A stretch of DNA of 64,000 bases, from positions 356,528 through 420,527 of the forward strand of contig JAMWET010004070.1 in assembly GCA_024036415.1 (NCBI GenBank). Reading direction: 5' to 3'. How positions within the stretch are numbered: the stretch's first letter is position 1; each line of letters starts with the position of its first letter. Shown in pieces: positions 22,345 to 33,335 of the stretch. The position numbers were made by a program, and so were the translations under genes. The notes beneath the pieces are model-generated. The model had not been told where the DNA came from, ran no database searches, and saw only the letters and a list, made by a program, of their open reading frames with translations. The DNA comes from Prochilodus magdalenae (lineage: Eukaryota; Chordata; Actinopteri; Characiformes; Prochilodontidae).

Positions 22345-22815
22345 CTTTAGAACATTCTACTCAGAGCATTTTAACTGGCTCCATCACCACCTGGTACGGG
22401 AACAGCACTGCTAGCGAGCGGAAAGCTTTGCAGAGGGTGGTGCTTGCAGCTCAGTGCATCAACAAGGTTCAGCTTCCAAACCTCCTGGATTTATACACCA
22501 GCCGCTGCCTGAGGAAAACCGGGAAGGTTCTAAAGGACTCCACCCACCCAAGCCACTGTCTGTTCTCACAGCTGCCTAGTGAGAAGAGGTTCCGAAGTCC
22601 AGAACCAGCCGCCTCCGAGATAGTTTCTTCCCCCGAGACATCAGGCTACTGAACAGCCAGTAGTGCTGATGCACCGGTATATGGACCTGGTTCAGCATGC
22701 CTCACCAAAACCATCTAAACGATGATCTACATGGACAATCATCACTCTGCACTTTACATTAGCATATTTACACTTATACACATATAGACTGACCAACTGT
22801 TATTCTCCACCCATA

Positions 22816-22903
<88 letters not shown>

Positions 22904-23190
22904 TATGCCCTGTATATACCCTTCATTTCTCGTCTACCTCAGCCTTATCACAGTGCTATATGGAAATGTGTACATCTGGATATATCATAGTTTTTATTCA
23001 TAACTTTACATTACTGTCATATAAAACTGTATATTAGGATAAACAAAGATTTTAGTGCTCAGTATTGTATATATTTATTGTGTATTGTATATTTTTTGTA
23101 TTTAAGTACTGTAAGGGACTACACACCTAAGCTTTTTACTCACCTTCACACCTGTGAAAATGTAATGTGACAATAAAAGTGATTTGATTT
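22345..23190 (+). mobile_element. 5'-truncated LINE 3' end interrupted by (TA)n
   Basis: Coding remnant at 22360-22655: ..TGSITTWYGNSTASERKALQRVV, AAQCINKVQLPNLLDLYTSR, CLRKTGKVLKDSTHPSHCLF and QLPSEKRFRSPEPAASEIVS, the reverse-transcriptase C-terminus of a fish LINE. The 3' UTR follows, with a long (TA)n at 22818-22901, and ends in 'gtgacaataaaagtgatttg'. Same superfamily as the copies at 98-400 and 50040-50812, but a different tail. Confidence 0.8.
22818..22901. repeat. long (TA)n microsatellite
   Basis: About 84 bp of pure TA in the LINE 3' UTR. Confidence 0.97.
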
Positions 23191-23574
23191 GAATAATTTT
23201 AATTTGAGTGGTTAGTATCTTACTTTTCACCATTTAAACAGCTTAACGTATGTTCCAAATGAAGAAGCAGCACTGGAGTTGACTTTTGCATCTATAGCTT
23301 CAGAATAAGGAGTTCTATTATTGTCTAGTTTATATTTGCCAGGAGTCAATGAAATGACCCAAATGTCTCCATTAATTAATAATAAACTGTGGTCTGATCA
23401 TTATTTCAATCGCAATCTAAGTAAACTAATAAAACGCTGACATTACATGTTACGTCTTTTATTGAGCCTATTGGGTAAACACCCTCATTTCAGATTTAAA
23501 TTTTGTAACCTGTAGCTTCCCATTTCGTAGCATTCACCTCTATCAAACCTTTCTGCTAGCTGCAAATCAGATTT
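23191..23574. other. AT-rich spacer
   Basis: No gene or defined repeat. Confidence 0.35.
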
Positions 23575-24304
23575 GAATAACCTTGAGGATGGAGTTTGGA
23601 TGATTCCTCCATGTAGATGTGCTTCAGTTCATTAGTATTGCTTGGATGACTTGCTTGCACAGCCCTCTTCGGGTCACACCACTGCATCTCAATGTGATGA
23701 GGACACGGACTTGGCTATTCCAAAACCCAGATCTTCACATTCAGTCGATCTTTAGTCAGTTTATTTGTTTACACTGAGTGACTGTGTTGCTTCCTCTAAT
23801 ATTCCCCTGTACAATGTCTTGATATACCTTCACTGTTCCCACAGTGATCACAAGTCATCCAGGCCCTGAGGCAGTAAGGTGGCCTCAAACAGTGATGCTA
23901 CCTCCACCAGGCTTCACAGTTGGAATGTGGCCTTGGTGTTGGTGTGCGGTGTTCATTCTCCTCTAAACATAGTTTTGTGGATTTGGAATCTAAAAAGTTC
24001 CACTTCTGTCTTCTTTGTCCATAGAATATTTTCCCAGAAGCATTATGGAACATGGAGGTGGTCTTAGGGAAGGGGTCTTGGGTAAAATTGAGATGAGCGG
24101 CAAGGTTTTCTTCTCGGCAGCAGTGTCTTCCCCCATGTTTTTCCGTGAACACCAATCTTGTTCAGTGTTTTTCTAATAGTGACCATGTGACAGGTTCTGC
24201 AGTTTGTAGAGTGTTCTGCAGGTCTTTTATTCATCTTGGTCTCTTCCTCACCTCTTCCAGGATAGCGCTATATGCTCTTGGAGTGATCTTAACAGGATGC
24301 CCAT
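23575..24304 (-). mobile_element. old DNA-transposon-like repeat, left part
   Basis: The stretch with 'ttctttgtccatagaatatt', 'gagatgagcggcaaggtttt' and 'cttcccccatgtttttccgt' follows the word order of a decayed repeat common in fish (minus-strand transposon coding debris). A SINE at 24305-24516 splits it from a possible continuation (24530-24870). The superfamily is not certain. Confidence 0.4.
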
Positions 24305-24516
24305 CATTTACATTTACGGCATTTAGCTGACGCTCTTATCCAGAACCACTTACACGGTGAATCACATTACAGTAGACCAATGCAGTGTTTGAAGTCTTGC
24401 CCAAGGACTATTATTGGTGTAGCACAGCATAGTCATCCAGTCCGGGAACCCGGTCTCCCACATGTGGTGGTGGCTCCCTGGTGGGTAGTGGTGTTATCCG
24501 CTGAGCTACACCAACC
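24305..24516 (-). mobile_element. tRNA-derived SINE, copy 1
   Basis: On the minus strand: a tRNA-like head with A-box-like 'gtagctcagcgg' and a degenerate B box ('gggttcccggactgg'), the body 'ccaccaccacatgtgggaga', and the tail 'ctggataagagcgtcagcta' + 'aatgccgtaaatg'. Five copies in the window share this design (this one, 28729, 39151, 52807, 54828). Confidence 0.85.
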
Positions 24517-24876
24517 ACCAACCACTCTTTGGGAGTGCTGAATTTGTTCCGTCTGTAGACAGTTTGTCCAGTCATTGACTGATCTACATTAGTTCAATTA
24601 GCAATGCTTCTTTAGCCTTTTCCATCTTCAGGCGTCCCTACAGCATGCTGTCTAAGGTCTTCCGAATGTTGTTTGCATTGAGGCATGGTTCACATTGGCA
24701 TTTTTTTGAGAAGCACATATTGTTCAGTAACCATGCTTTGTGTATTGGTGTTGTTGTAGCTGGGAAGCCCACATTTCCATCTCTTGCCAGTTAGCTCTTG
24801 GAGAAGTCATTAAGACAGACCTATCTCTAGCCTACTTAGTGGATGTTACCCAAGGTTGCTGTGTGTTGCTGCATGG
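24517..24876. other. possible right part of the SINE-split repeat
   Basis: Continues with sequence of the same character as 23575-24304 (e.g. 'cagtcattgactgatctac'). No gene. Confidence 0.3.
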
Positions 24877-24877
24877 G

Positions 24878-24880
24878 ATG

Positions 24881-24915
<35 letters not shown>
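24878..24915. repeat. (CAT)n microsatellite
   Basis: Twelve or so CAT triplets. The poly-His tail of the frame across it is an artefact. Confidence 0.95.
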
Positions 24916-26421
24916 GTTGTAGTAGTGGTTACATTGTCAAACTACATTTCAGTGTTGTTTAGTAGTCGCTGTAGAAATCCAGGTGAACTAAAAGCAAGGT
25001 GAATATTTTTATTTTTTGTTTATGTTGAGATCATATAGTACAGCATACTCAGGCAACCCAACTGTCAGTAAAGCACCCTTTGGTCTGATCGCTCAGCACA
25101 TGATTTAGACGACTGATTAATTTGAGTTGACCTTTTTTTTTTTTTTATTAGGCCGGCTGGAGAGCTTTAAGTGAGACAGCTGTACACGAAACATATACTG
25201 TGTGGGGGCCAGGGTACAAGAAGTGAGTTAAAAGTGTCACTAGGAGACAAGGGGCCCTGGCGATGTCTCTTTTCCGTGAAATATGGTGGACTACGTGTTG
25301 ATAAACATAGACGTACCTTTGCCGTCTTGTTTTATCTAGATAGAGTCTTGGGTGAAACTGGATGTGGATGATTTGCCATCTTGCATTGATGGAACGTCTT
25401 GGAAAATTCACAAACTCTATATTGAAGTGCCTCGGTCCCGGCTGCACATTGGCAGTTCTAAGCTAAGTATAAAACACCCAAGCTGCTGTCGTTGGCGGAT
25501 CATAAGCACCTGCTGGAGCCGCAGACTAATTTGAAAAACTTCATGCACGATCAGTGGCGGCTCATTTTGAAACTATCTTTAGAGCCCTGTATTATTCTCA
25601 TGCGAAGTATCATCTGCACTCTGAGTCATAGCCTGCACACTTCACTTGGCTAGCAGAGCGTTTGTTTAAAGGTTGCTAATCACAGTAAAAATAAACTCAT
25701 GAAATGCTTACTGTTCCTCCATGATGAGTCTGAGTCGGGTGGACCTTTTTCAAGATTTCCACATTATCCGTTTACCCAAGTCATTAGATCCCTACTAATG
25801 TTTATAAGACCTTAATATACCCATTTTATTTACTTCCTGATATGATCAGGGAATTTACACAAGTCTTATGTGCTCTATATTTGATGATGGTATGTGCTCT
25901 GTTATGTTGATGATGGTAAAAACTCTAAAACTGTCTTTTTTTTCTTTTCGCAGGCATTAAAAACTATATTTCAGCTCAAAATAATATTTACTAACAGCTG
26001 CAGAGCAATGCTAACGTTTAGGCATCTTATTTTCAATCATTTCATCTAATAATATTTTGTGCTCATGATTTACAGAGGCTTTAAAGTGTTGATATCCGAG
26101 TATAAACTTGTACTTCAATTTGAGTCATTCTACAGTTTTTGACATAATTGACATAAAGCATGATGCCCATTTCAACTGGTGTACATTTGGACGACTTGGA
26201 AAAAGCTCTGTGTACATTTACGTCATTTAAAAAAAGCATGTTTTTTTTTCTTCTCCAGTATCATTTTGTAAATTTAGTGGCGTCAGCAGCTGGTTGTTTG
26301 AATCTCGCCATCATCACAATTAACAGTGCTGATGTTCTCCAAGGCTCCCTAGAATCAATCGAACCTAAAAGAGCAACATTAGGGGAGTTCCCTATTAAGA
26401 CCACGTGTTGACTTTATAGAC
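24916..26421. other. unclassified intergenic sequence
   Basis: Includes a T run at 25133-25146. No coding motif, RNA or defined repeat was recognised. Confidence 0.3.
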
Positions 26422-26423
26422 TA

Positions 26424-26946
26424 CAGGGGTTGGACAATGAAACTGAAACTTTTAGTGTGGGTGGTCTCATGGCTAAATTGGACCAGCCTGGTGGCCAATC
26501 TTCATTAACTGCACATTGCACCAGTAAGAGCAGAGTGTGAAGGTTCAGTTAGCAGGTAAGAGCACAGCTCTGCTCAAAATACTGCAATGCACACAGCATT
26601 ATGGGACATACCAGAGTTCAAAAGAGGACAAACTGTTGGTGCACGTCTTGCTGGCGCATCTGTGACCAAGACAGCAAGTCTTTGTGATGCATCAAGAGCC
26701 ACGGTATCCAGGGTAATGTCAGCATACCACCAAGAAGGACGAGCCTCCACCAGCATCACGTAGTGACCTGGCCACTATCCTGCAAGAAGAATGGCTTAAA
26801 CTCCCTCTGGCCACTGTGCAGGACGCAGTATATGTCATTCCCAAGACCAACTGACGCTGTACTGGCCGCAAAAGGAGGCCCTACACCATACTAATAAATG
26901 ATTGTGGTCTAAAACCAGGTGTTTCAGTTTCATTGTCCAACCCCTG
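26424..26946 (+). mobile_element. internally deleted Tc1-like transposon with perfect 26-bp TIRs
   Basis: Perfect inverted ends of 26 bp (26424-26449 and 26921-26946; outer bases CAGGGGTTGGACAATGAA) flanked by TA on both sides (26422-26423, 26947-26948). The 523-bp body keeps the transposase N-terminus (KRGQTVGARLAGASVTKTAS, SRATVSRVMSAYHQEGR), a helix-turn-helix region, and the end of the gene (GGPTPY followed by stop). The catalytic DDE core is gone. It is non-autonomous, but its intact ends suggest it moved fairly recently. The minus-strand frame over it is a shadow. Confidence 0.9.
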
Positions 26947-28728
26947 TATATAGAGTTATATACTTTTTTTTTTACTCTTATACATTCACCTCTTTGCCTA
27001 CATTCCTTTTTTTCTGATAGTAAAGGAATCTTATTTTCATATTGTATCCATGAGGTATAGCTCCCACTGTAGCTGTATCATAGTAGATACTTTAGAATAA
27101 TTTTCTATCATAAATTAAATATTATAGATAACAATATATCGAGGCCAACTAATATTATGACATAGGTGTTTACCTATATACTCAGAACACCACACACACA
27201 TTGCAGATTCTCAGGCTAATGATTACTGAGGATAGCAAAATCATTCCTGGAACAATATATATGCTATTCCTAACTAGGCCTCTTCCTGAGATCCTTCACT
27301 GGGACATGATGCTTCTTCACACTGTTAGAAGTGGAACAGCTGCTCATCACTCTACTCATTGAAATCCAGCGACATTTACTACATGAAATCTAGGGTCATA
27401 CTGTGAATGCTGGCATAAACTGTTCAGAGGTATCTAAGCATCATTCAGTGTTATGCATACAGTATGTTATAAGGTAGGATTTAAAAAATAAAGTTTTGAA
27501 TGGATTATTATAGCAGAATATTATATATTATTATGAATATTTTATATATAAGGAAATATTATGACACTTCAAATCAATGCACCTTCAGATGTACTCTACA
27601 CCCTTTCTTCATTTGGTCTTGAGAACCAGGCTTTGACCAAAATCATTTGCATTTGTCAGATTATGTGGATGCCTTCATTTACAACACACAGTAGATTATT
27701 TACTCATTTGATACAGGCTAATTTACATATCTCAGGCTTCTGTAATATCAGCATTGCAAAAACCAATATTGCCATAATTAAATAATACAGCCCTAATTTG
27801 TAAGGAAAGTCAGCAGGATTAGACGGAATCTGGCTGAGCACCGGTAAGAACACGGACTCTCCATGGAATAGACATCTGAGGATGTGTGGTTGTTTTGTAG
27901 ATTAGCATCCAGACGAGTCTCCAGTCTAAGCCTGTTTTATCAGGGCTGTTGATGTACAGTGGCTATGAGTTGCCAAAGCCTACGTGTTTTATCCTACATC
28001 TTAAAATATCATGTTTCATAGAATTACAAGATTATTAAGGAGCCAAAATAGATGTTTTGCAACACGCAAGCCCCCGCAAAAAAGACTGGCATACCTCAAC
28101 AAACTGCACAAACCAGCAAGCATTGCCAACAGTGTTAGTGAAGTGTTTTAGGGGAGTAGATGGTGTTGTTATTCAGTAATACTGAAGTGTATAGTTATAT
28201 TAGTTGCATTCCTGCTGTTACACAATTAATATATTTATTAATTATCATTAATTATTATTATCATTATCATCATTAATTATACAATTTATCTGAATGACTG
28301 TATAGTAATGTGCATGACTGATGATGAATATTAATGCTATTTCCCATTTATTTTTTTGGGAATTTCTTTTGTCTATTACAAAAACTAAGTTGTCCCTGCA
28401 ACAATAACAGAAGACAGATCATTTGCTAAAAGGATCAGTTTGGAAAGCAGCTCAAGCTGAGAGAGCTTTACCCAGTGCCTCCGGTTCTGAATGAAGCTCT
28501 TCATGCTACTTTCACTTTTCCAGAATGAACATTAGTTTAGTGTAACCAGCTTGTTCTGACGTTATAGATCAAAGCCCATCTTTATCTCATAGTGCGGAGA
28601 ATTCGCTAAAACCTTTACCGAAATGAAATGAAAGGTTTGCAGAGTTTTTTTGTTTTTTTCTCTTTTCACTTCACATCCAGTGTGTTGTTGGAGGTTTACT
28701 GTCTTATAACATTCAATTAAAGGTAGGA
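26947..28728. other. AT-rich intergenic sequence
   Basis: No supported gene. 28220-28290 has ATTATT/AATTA-rich sequence. Nothing else recognised. Confidence 0.35.
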
Positions 28729-28935
28729 ATGTGGAGCTCAGTGGATAACACCACTACCCACTAGGGAGCCACCACCACATGTGGGAGACTGGGGTTCGAT
28801 TCCTGGTCTGGGTGACTATGCTGTGCTATACCAATAACAGTCCTTGGGCAAGACTCCTAATGGCCTACCTGTAATATGAATACCCTTGTAAGTCGCTCTG
28901 GATAAGAGCGTCAGCTAGATGCCGTAAATGTAATG
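28729..28935 (+). mobile_element. tRNA-derived SINE, copy 2
   Basis: Head 'gtggagctcagtggataaca' (A-box region), B box 'ggttcgattcc' near 28793, body 'atgctgtgctataccaataa', and the tail 'ctggataagagcgtcagcta' + 'gatgccgtaaatg'. Same family as the copy at 39151. Confidence 0.88.
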
Positions 28936-29634
28936 TTAGCAATATTAGTATTTTGGCGACTCAATGGACGACTGTTGTAGAGCTTAAGTAGTGAGTTGTG
29001 TAAATCAAGTCATGAGGAAACTAGCCTACTAGGCAGATCTAAAATAATATTGAAAAGTTACAAAAAAGTAAATGAAATGCAAAATGAACAAAATGTCGTA
29101 CAATCAAAATGATTGTTTTCCTGGGGGTGGCTTGTATTATACTGGTGGTCTGAAGTGTTTTATTACATCAGTGTGCACATTAAATAAAAATAAAACAAAA
29201 TCTACTGTGGCAGAATTAATTCCAGTTTGTATATTGATTGTCATCTTTGTTATTTTCTATTTGTACTATTGCCAAATTAATGGGATAATTATCATTGATG
29301 ATGTGATGATAACTAGCTGTAAATCAAGCCAGCATCTTAAAATTAAGATATCTTGGTCAAATTTGTGTGCTCCTATTTGACGTGAACTAGATTGAATAAC
29401 TGGACAAGAATAACAAATTTACTGATCATTTTTGACCCTATGTAAATTAGGGCTACTACAGAGGTTAGGGGTTGTGCTACTTCAGATTTTGACAGTCATG
29501 TGATAAATGTTGAGTGACTAATCACGGATGACATGAATAAAACACAGTAGGAGGGAATGAATGGCAAGAAGCAACTTCAGAAAAATCCAACTTTTAAAAA
29601 TCTCTGACGAGGAAGCGCAGGTTAGTGGAGCGTG
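28936..29634. other. AT-rich intergenic sequence
   Basis: A 102-codon frame at 29072-29380 has no recognised motif and lies in low-complexity AT-rich sequence, so it is not called a gene. Confidence 0.35.
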
Positions 29635-30110
29635 ACACACCCTATTCAGTGAGCCCTGGATCATATTCCCTATAGCCTTCAGGGAACCAGAGGGACACCG
29701 GAATCTGGATCAAATCTGAGATTGGTATCTGACTTCGGTGCATTCCAATTGGCTTTACAAAGACCCTCGACTGCAGCGGAGGGTCCCCGAGGAATTTAGA
29801 GAGCTGTAAATCAATGAAAATAAGAGTAACCAACTTCAGGACTACAGGGCTGTATGCTCCCTCTCCAACCACACATGACTTTTTATTATAACCCTCAGGA
29901 TAACGAAGATGGTGGCATTCAACATACGATCCTTCAAGCGCTGTAGATCAGGTAAGTAAAGCATGTGCCCTTTCTAACATGCCCTGGATCATCTTGCTAG
30001 CCTTTAGAAATACGACCCCCAAATTCGCCAGGCCCCTCATCCTATTGACTTCACTGAGGTGGCATTCATGTTGCGTTAAAATAACGTAAGGGAGCCAGCG
30101 AAATCAAGCC
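29635..30110. repeat. unclassified interspersed repeat 'R', copy 1
   Basis: Shares an ordered set of words with 62490-62890: 'agccctggat', 'cagggaaccaga', 'caatgaaaataagagtaacc', 'gactacagggctgtatgctc', 'ttttattata', and later 'ctggatcatcttgctagc'. Both copies are in the same orientation and strongly diverged. Confidence 0.5.
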
Positions 30111-30539
30111 TATAGCATCATTACCAAACAGTGAAATCAACAAGTAGACTGGTTTGCGTGATGCCAAAAATATGAGCTTTGGAGCGTTCTCGTTGACCAC
30201 AGGGGGAACGTGGTAGGACCACCATTCATGTCACCCTCAAGGCCTTTCTGGAGCACATCACCCCCATCAAAAAGAGCCTCAGTTGGCGGCTGGATGGATT
30301 TTATGAAAGATTCTTTAGTTCACAGCCCACTGAGTTGTTTAGACAGCAATACCACAGATCATAAATCCTAGATGACAGGCATTGGCAATTCTATGAAGTT
30401 CACAGGACAAAACATTAGCCAACTTGTGTGTTTAAGGTTTTAGTAACTTCAGGCTCCAGCAGGTGGCACTGCATGAGGATAACGGGGCTATAAATCCCTG
30501 CGGGGTGTGAGTGACGGGATCCATAGACTGAGATAAGGT
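30111..30539. other. unclassified intergenic sequence
   Basis: No gene or defined repeat is recognised. Confidence 0.3.
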
Positions 30540-30965
30540 GGAATAGTCCAGGGAATGTCTCCAGAGCAGATGTTACTGATTGGCTAAAAGGAGTGACTGA
30601 GCATTTGGGTGTGGCCAAAGACCATAGTGTGAAGGAAGTAGCTGAATCTGCAGGTGTGTGGAAGCAGCGTACGGTCATACAGGTCTACCAACAGTGGCTA
30701 AAATCCCAGTCTACAGGAAATTCTCTTCGGAATTGAGCCAGAAAAGGCTTCCACCAAATCTGGACTAGATAGATAGGTAGATAGATAGATAGATACTTTA
30801 TTGATCCCAGAGGGAAATTCAAGGTGACCCATTCTAAGAGTGGCTGAACATTGATGTAGCCTACATCCAGATACTTGTCCAGTCCATGCCCAATGGAAGC
30901 GCCGCTGTGATTTGTGCTTGTGAAGGGACTAGAAGCTATGGGTATGTTTCAGTCACAGGTAGGTA
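30540..30965 (+). mobile_element. Tc1-like transposase fragment with nested LINE tail
   Basis: The plus strand encodes KDHSVKEVAESAGVWKQ.. and VYQQWLKSQSTGNSLRN, matching the minus-strand copy at 12725-13035. After 30763 a (GATA)n plus the reverse complement of a LINE end (to about 30825) intervenes. Tc1 homology then resumes ('gacccattctaagagtgg', 'cctacatccagatacttgtc') up to 'tatgtttcagtcacaggt' near 30960. Confidence 0.65.
30764..30825 (-). mobile_element. tiny (~60 bp) LINE 3' tail insertion
   Basis: (TAGATAGATA)n then 'ctttattgatcccagaggga' + 'aattcaagg', the exact reverse complement of the 3' end of the LINE at 5064-5752. It sits within the Tc1 fragment and represents an extreme 5' truncation. 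Confidence 0.8.
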
Positions 30966-32221
30966 ATGTTTTGTCTGGTGAGTATCTGGCTTCCAGGTTG
31001 GTTTCATCTCACTGAAGTAACCTCTTTTCTGCCCTTGCTTTAGAAGTGGTACAGACAGGCACTGCTCTTCTTATTAAATATAGCATTTTTAATGAGAAAT
31101 AGATTATTATATGAAACATTCATTTGAAGAAAGCTGATATAGACTTTTTTCCTTTTTTTTTCCAACAGAACAGCAGAAATTACATAGACAAGGTATTGAA
31201 AGCTGTTTGCCAATCAAACTGACCCCACTGAAAGACCTACGGGAAAGGTGTGGCTGTATCGTACATGGCGTTCTGTAAAAGAGGCGTAAGAAAGGACAGC
31301 TTATGTGCTTTATGCATGGGTAAGGGGAGGTTGGTTAGGGTGAGGTTTGGTACTGGCTGGTGATTTTTCTTCTTCGTCTTCTTTCGTCGGGGCAATCCTT
31401 GCAATCCTTCTTCCGTATCTTGTGCTAGAGTTGTCTTAATTATGGACTGAAGCTGCTCCCCGTAGACTTGCGGTGATCTAAGAAAAGCATTTGGGTTCCA
31501 TGGCTATACCAAGGCAATGTAGCTATTTACATATATAATATACATCTTAAGTGTTTTCAGTAAAGGAGGACACTCAAGGCCCCTCCTGAAATATGCGTGT
31601 GGTTTTTTTTTTCAGTTTTTTTTTATCAATACATGCAGAATACAGCGTGGACTGACAAAGCTTTCCCTCTCCTGCCCTCTTCCTATTGACCAATGGGGCA
31701 TTACTGACAGAAATCAGACACTGTGTCGTGTTATGTCTGCAAAACTGTGATGGAAAAAAAAATTGAAAATGGTTAAAGGGATAGGTAACAGGTAACAGGC
31801 ACTTAATAAGACTGGATAATAAGAATCAAAATAACATTAATAGCAATAATGCAATAATAATAATCAGGATCGACACTAATCAGGATGGCGTGGCGCTCCC
31901 TCTACCCCAAGATTACGTCCAAGTTACTTTAGTCAAGCCGTAGGAATAAAAAGGATGAGTCGATTTGACATGTCGAATATGTTAAACCTGAATTGTACTA
32001 AGGAATAGAAAATACAAAAAACTGAGCACATATGCTATATAGTTGAGTTCGAGCCTACTCAAAGCTTTTAAAGTCACAAGCTTCGCAGTTCACGACATCT
32101 GCCATCCCTCAATCCTGAAAAGATACCATCTGAGCTCTTCCCATAGAAAACTATAAAAATAAAATTGGAAACCAAAACAAGCAAAAAAAAAAAAGGATAG
32201 GAATTTTTTTTTTCCACAAAA
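30966..32221. other. region just downstream of brinp1
   Basis: No gene supported. T/A runs at 31148-31161 and 31598-31625; 31840-31865 has AAT repeats. It may include alternative 3' ends of brinp1. Confidence 0.3.
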
Positions 32222-33335
32222 TAAATGTGTACAAGCCTCTCTTTATTTTTTCATCCCTCTGGAAAATGTATGGCTTTATGTCAACCTCTTGCAACTGGGA
32301 TAGGATGACCCAAAACGTTCAACAAAACTTGTGTTCTCGGTGCTTTAAAAAAAAAGTAGAAGAAGAAAACAGCTTGACACATTAGCAGTCACAGGCTATA
32401 CATTTTGCGAAGCTAGGTTAAGCGTTGGTTGTTTGTCTTCGGATCATAGGTGCTGTGCTCTGGGACCGAATAGGGGACTCTTCCAGAGATGGAGCTGAAC
32501 ACACCAGAGGTAGCCTGACAAACAAGATTCAGCTTAAGTCACTCGCGCTCAAATGACACATCCGACTAGCATATGGCGATTAGCGTTAGCATCAACGAAA
32601 CTAGAGCTATAAACAGCTGACTGGTGTTTCCGAGCAAAATGACTGGCAGGCTGCCTCATAATACGCCTGTACTCAACATCACAGCCATTTACACTCAGAG
32701 GGATGTCCCAGGGTTATGAGAGAACACTGTACGGCTAACGTTTCCTGTTGCGTCTTGAAATAATATAGACGTTTAGGTCTAGTGAGACATGTTCTCGGTG
32801 TGTTATGGCATGTGTCGCTTTTACAAGACTTCAAAGTAAAGGATGAAACCTCTGGTCTGCTTTGTTCTATCGTTAAAAATATGTTACCCAGTAAAGAATG
32901 GCAGTTTCGGATGTACCTTTGTTCCCTCTGAGTAATATCAAGGCCTCTTTGTCACCGGATGTTGAATTTAATTTCTTTTTTTTCTTTTTTTTTTCTCCTT
33001 TTCTCTTAATGCTCCATTAGGAAGTGACAGACATGCTTGGACAAATATGGTACAGTCATGTTCATTTTTTTTTTTTTTTTTTCGATTTTTCTTTCATTAT
33101 TCTTCTTTAGTGAACTAAAAGGCTTAATCTCTGTATTTTAGTTTCTTATTTAACAATTACACTTACAAAGTTGTTAATAGTACATCAAAAAGGCCGAAAG
33201 AAAAAAGGTCCCAAATGAAAAAAGGAAAAATAAAAATAAATTCTTGTCGTCGCCGTCGCCGTCGTTCTCGATCCGCTCTCTCCAAACTGTTTATATTCAG
33301 TAGTAGGTTTGCGCTCGCCCTCCCGCCTTTCAATC
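32222..33335 (-). other. brinp1: probable brinp1 3' untranslated region
   Basis: Sequence directly after the brinp1 stop codon on the minus strand. It is AT-rich with long A/T runs (a T run around 33065-33082 on the plus strand) and has no recognisable transposon. The first clear AATAAA on the minus strand is at about 32248-32243, followed on that strand by a T/GT-rich stretch (32190-32240) that could serve as the downstream polyadenylation element. That would give a 3' UTR of about 1.1 kb. The end point is inferred from the signal alone; other poly(A) sites are possible. Confidence 0.45.

Noticed and set aside
24305..24516. A possible tRNA gene (A and B boxes)
   Set aside because: The tRNA-like head is followed by a SINE body and tail that recur at four other sites. 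It is a retroposon, not a functional tRNA.
24740..24922. A frame ending in poly-His, as in a metal-binding protein
   Set aside because: The His run is a (CAT)n microsatellite; the rest is transposon debris.
33241..33270. A 'cgtcgccgtcgccgtcgttc' stretch as a possible CRISPR or coding repeat
   Set aside because: A short GTCGCC triplet repeat in the brinp1 3' UTR; no spacers. CRISPR is not expected in a vertebrate genome.
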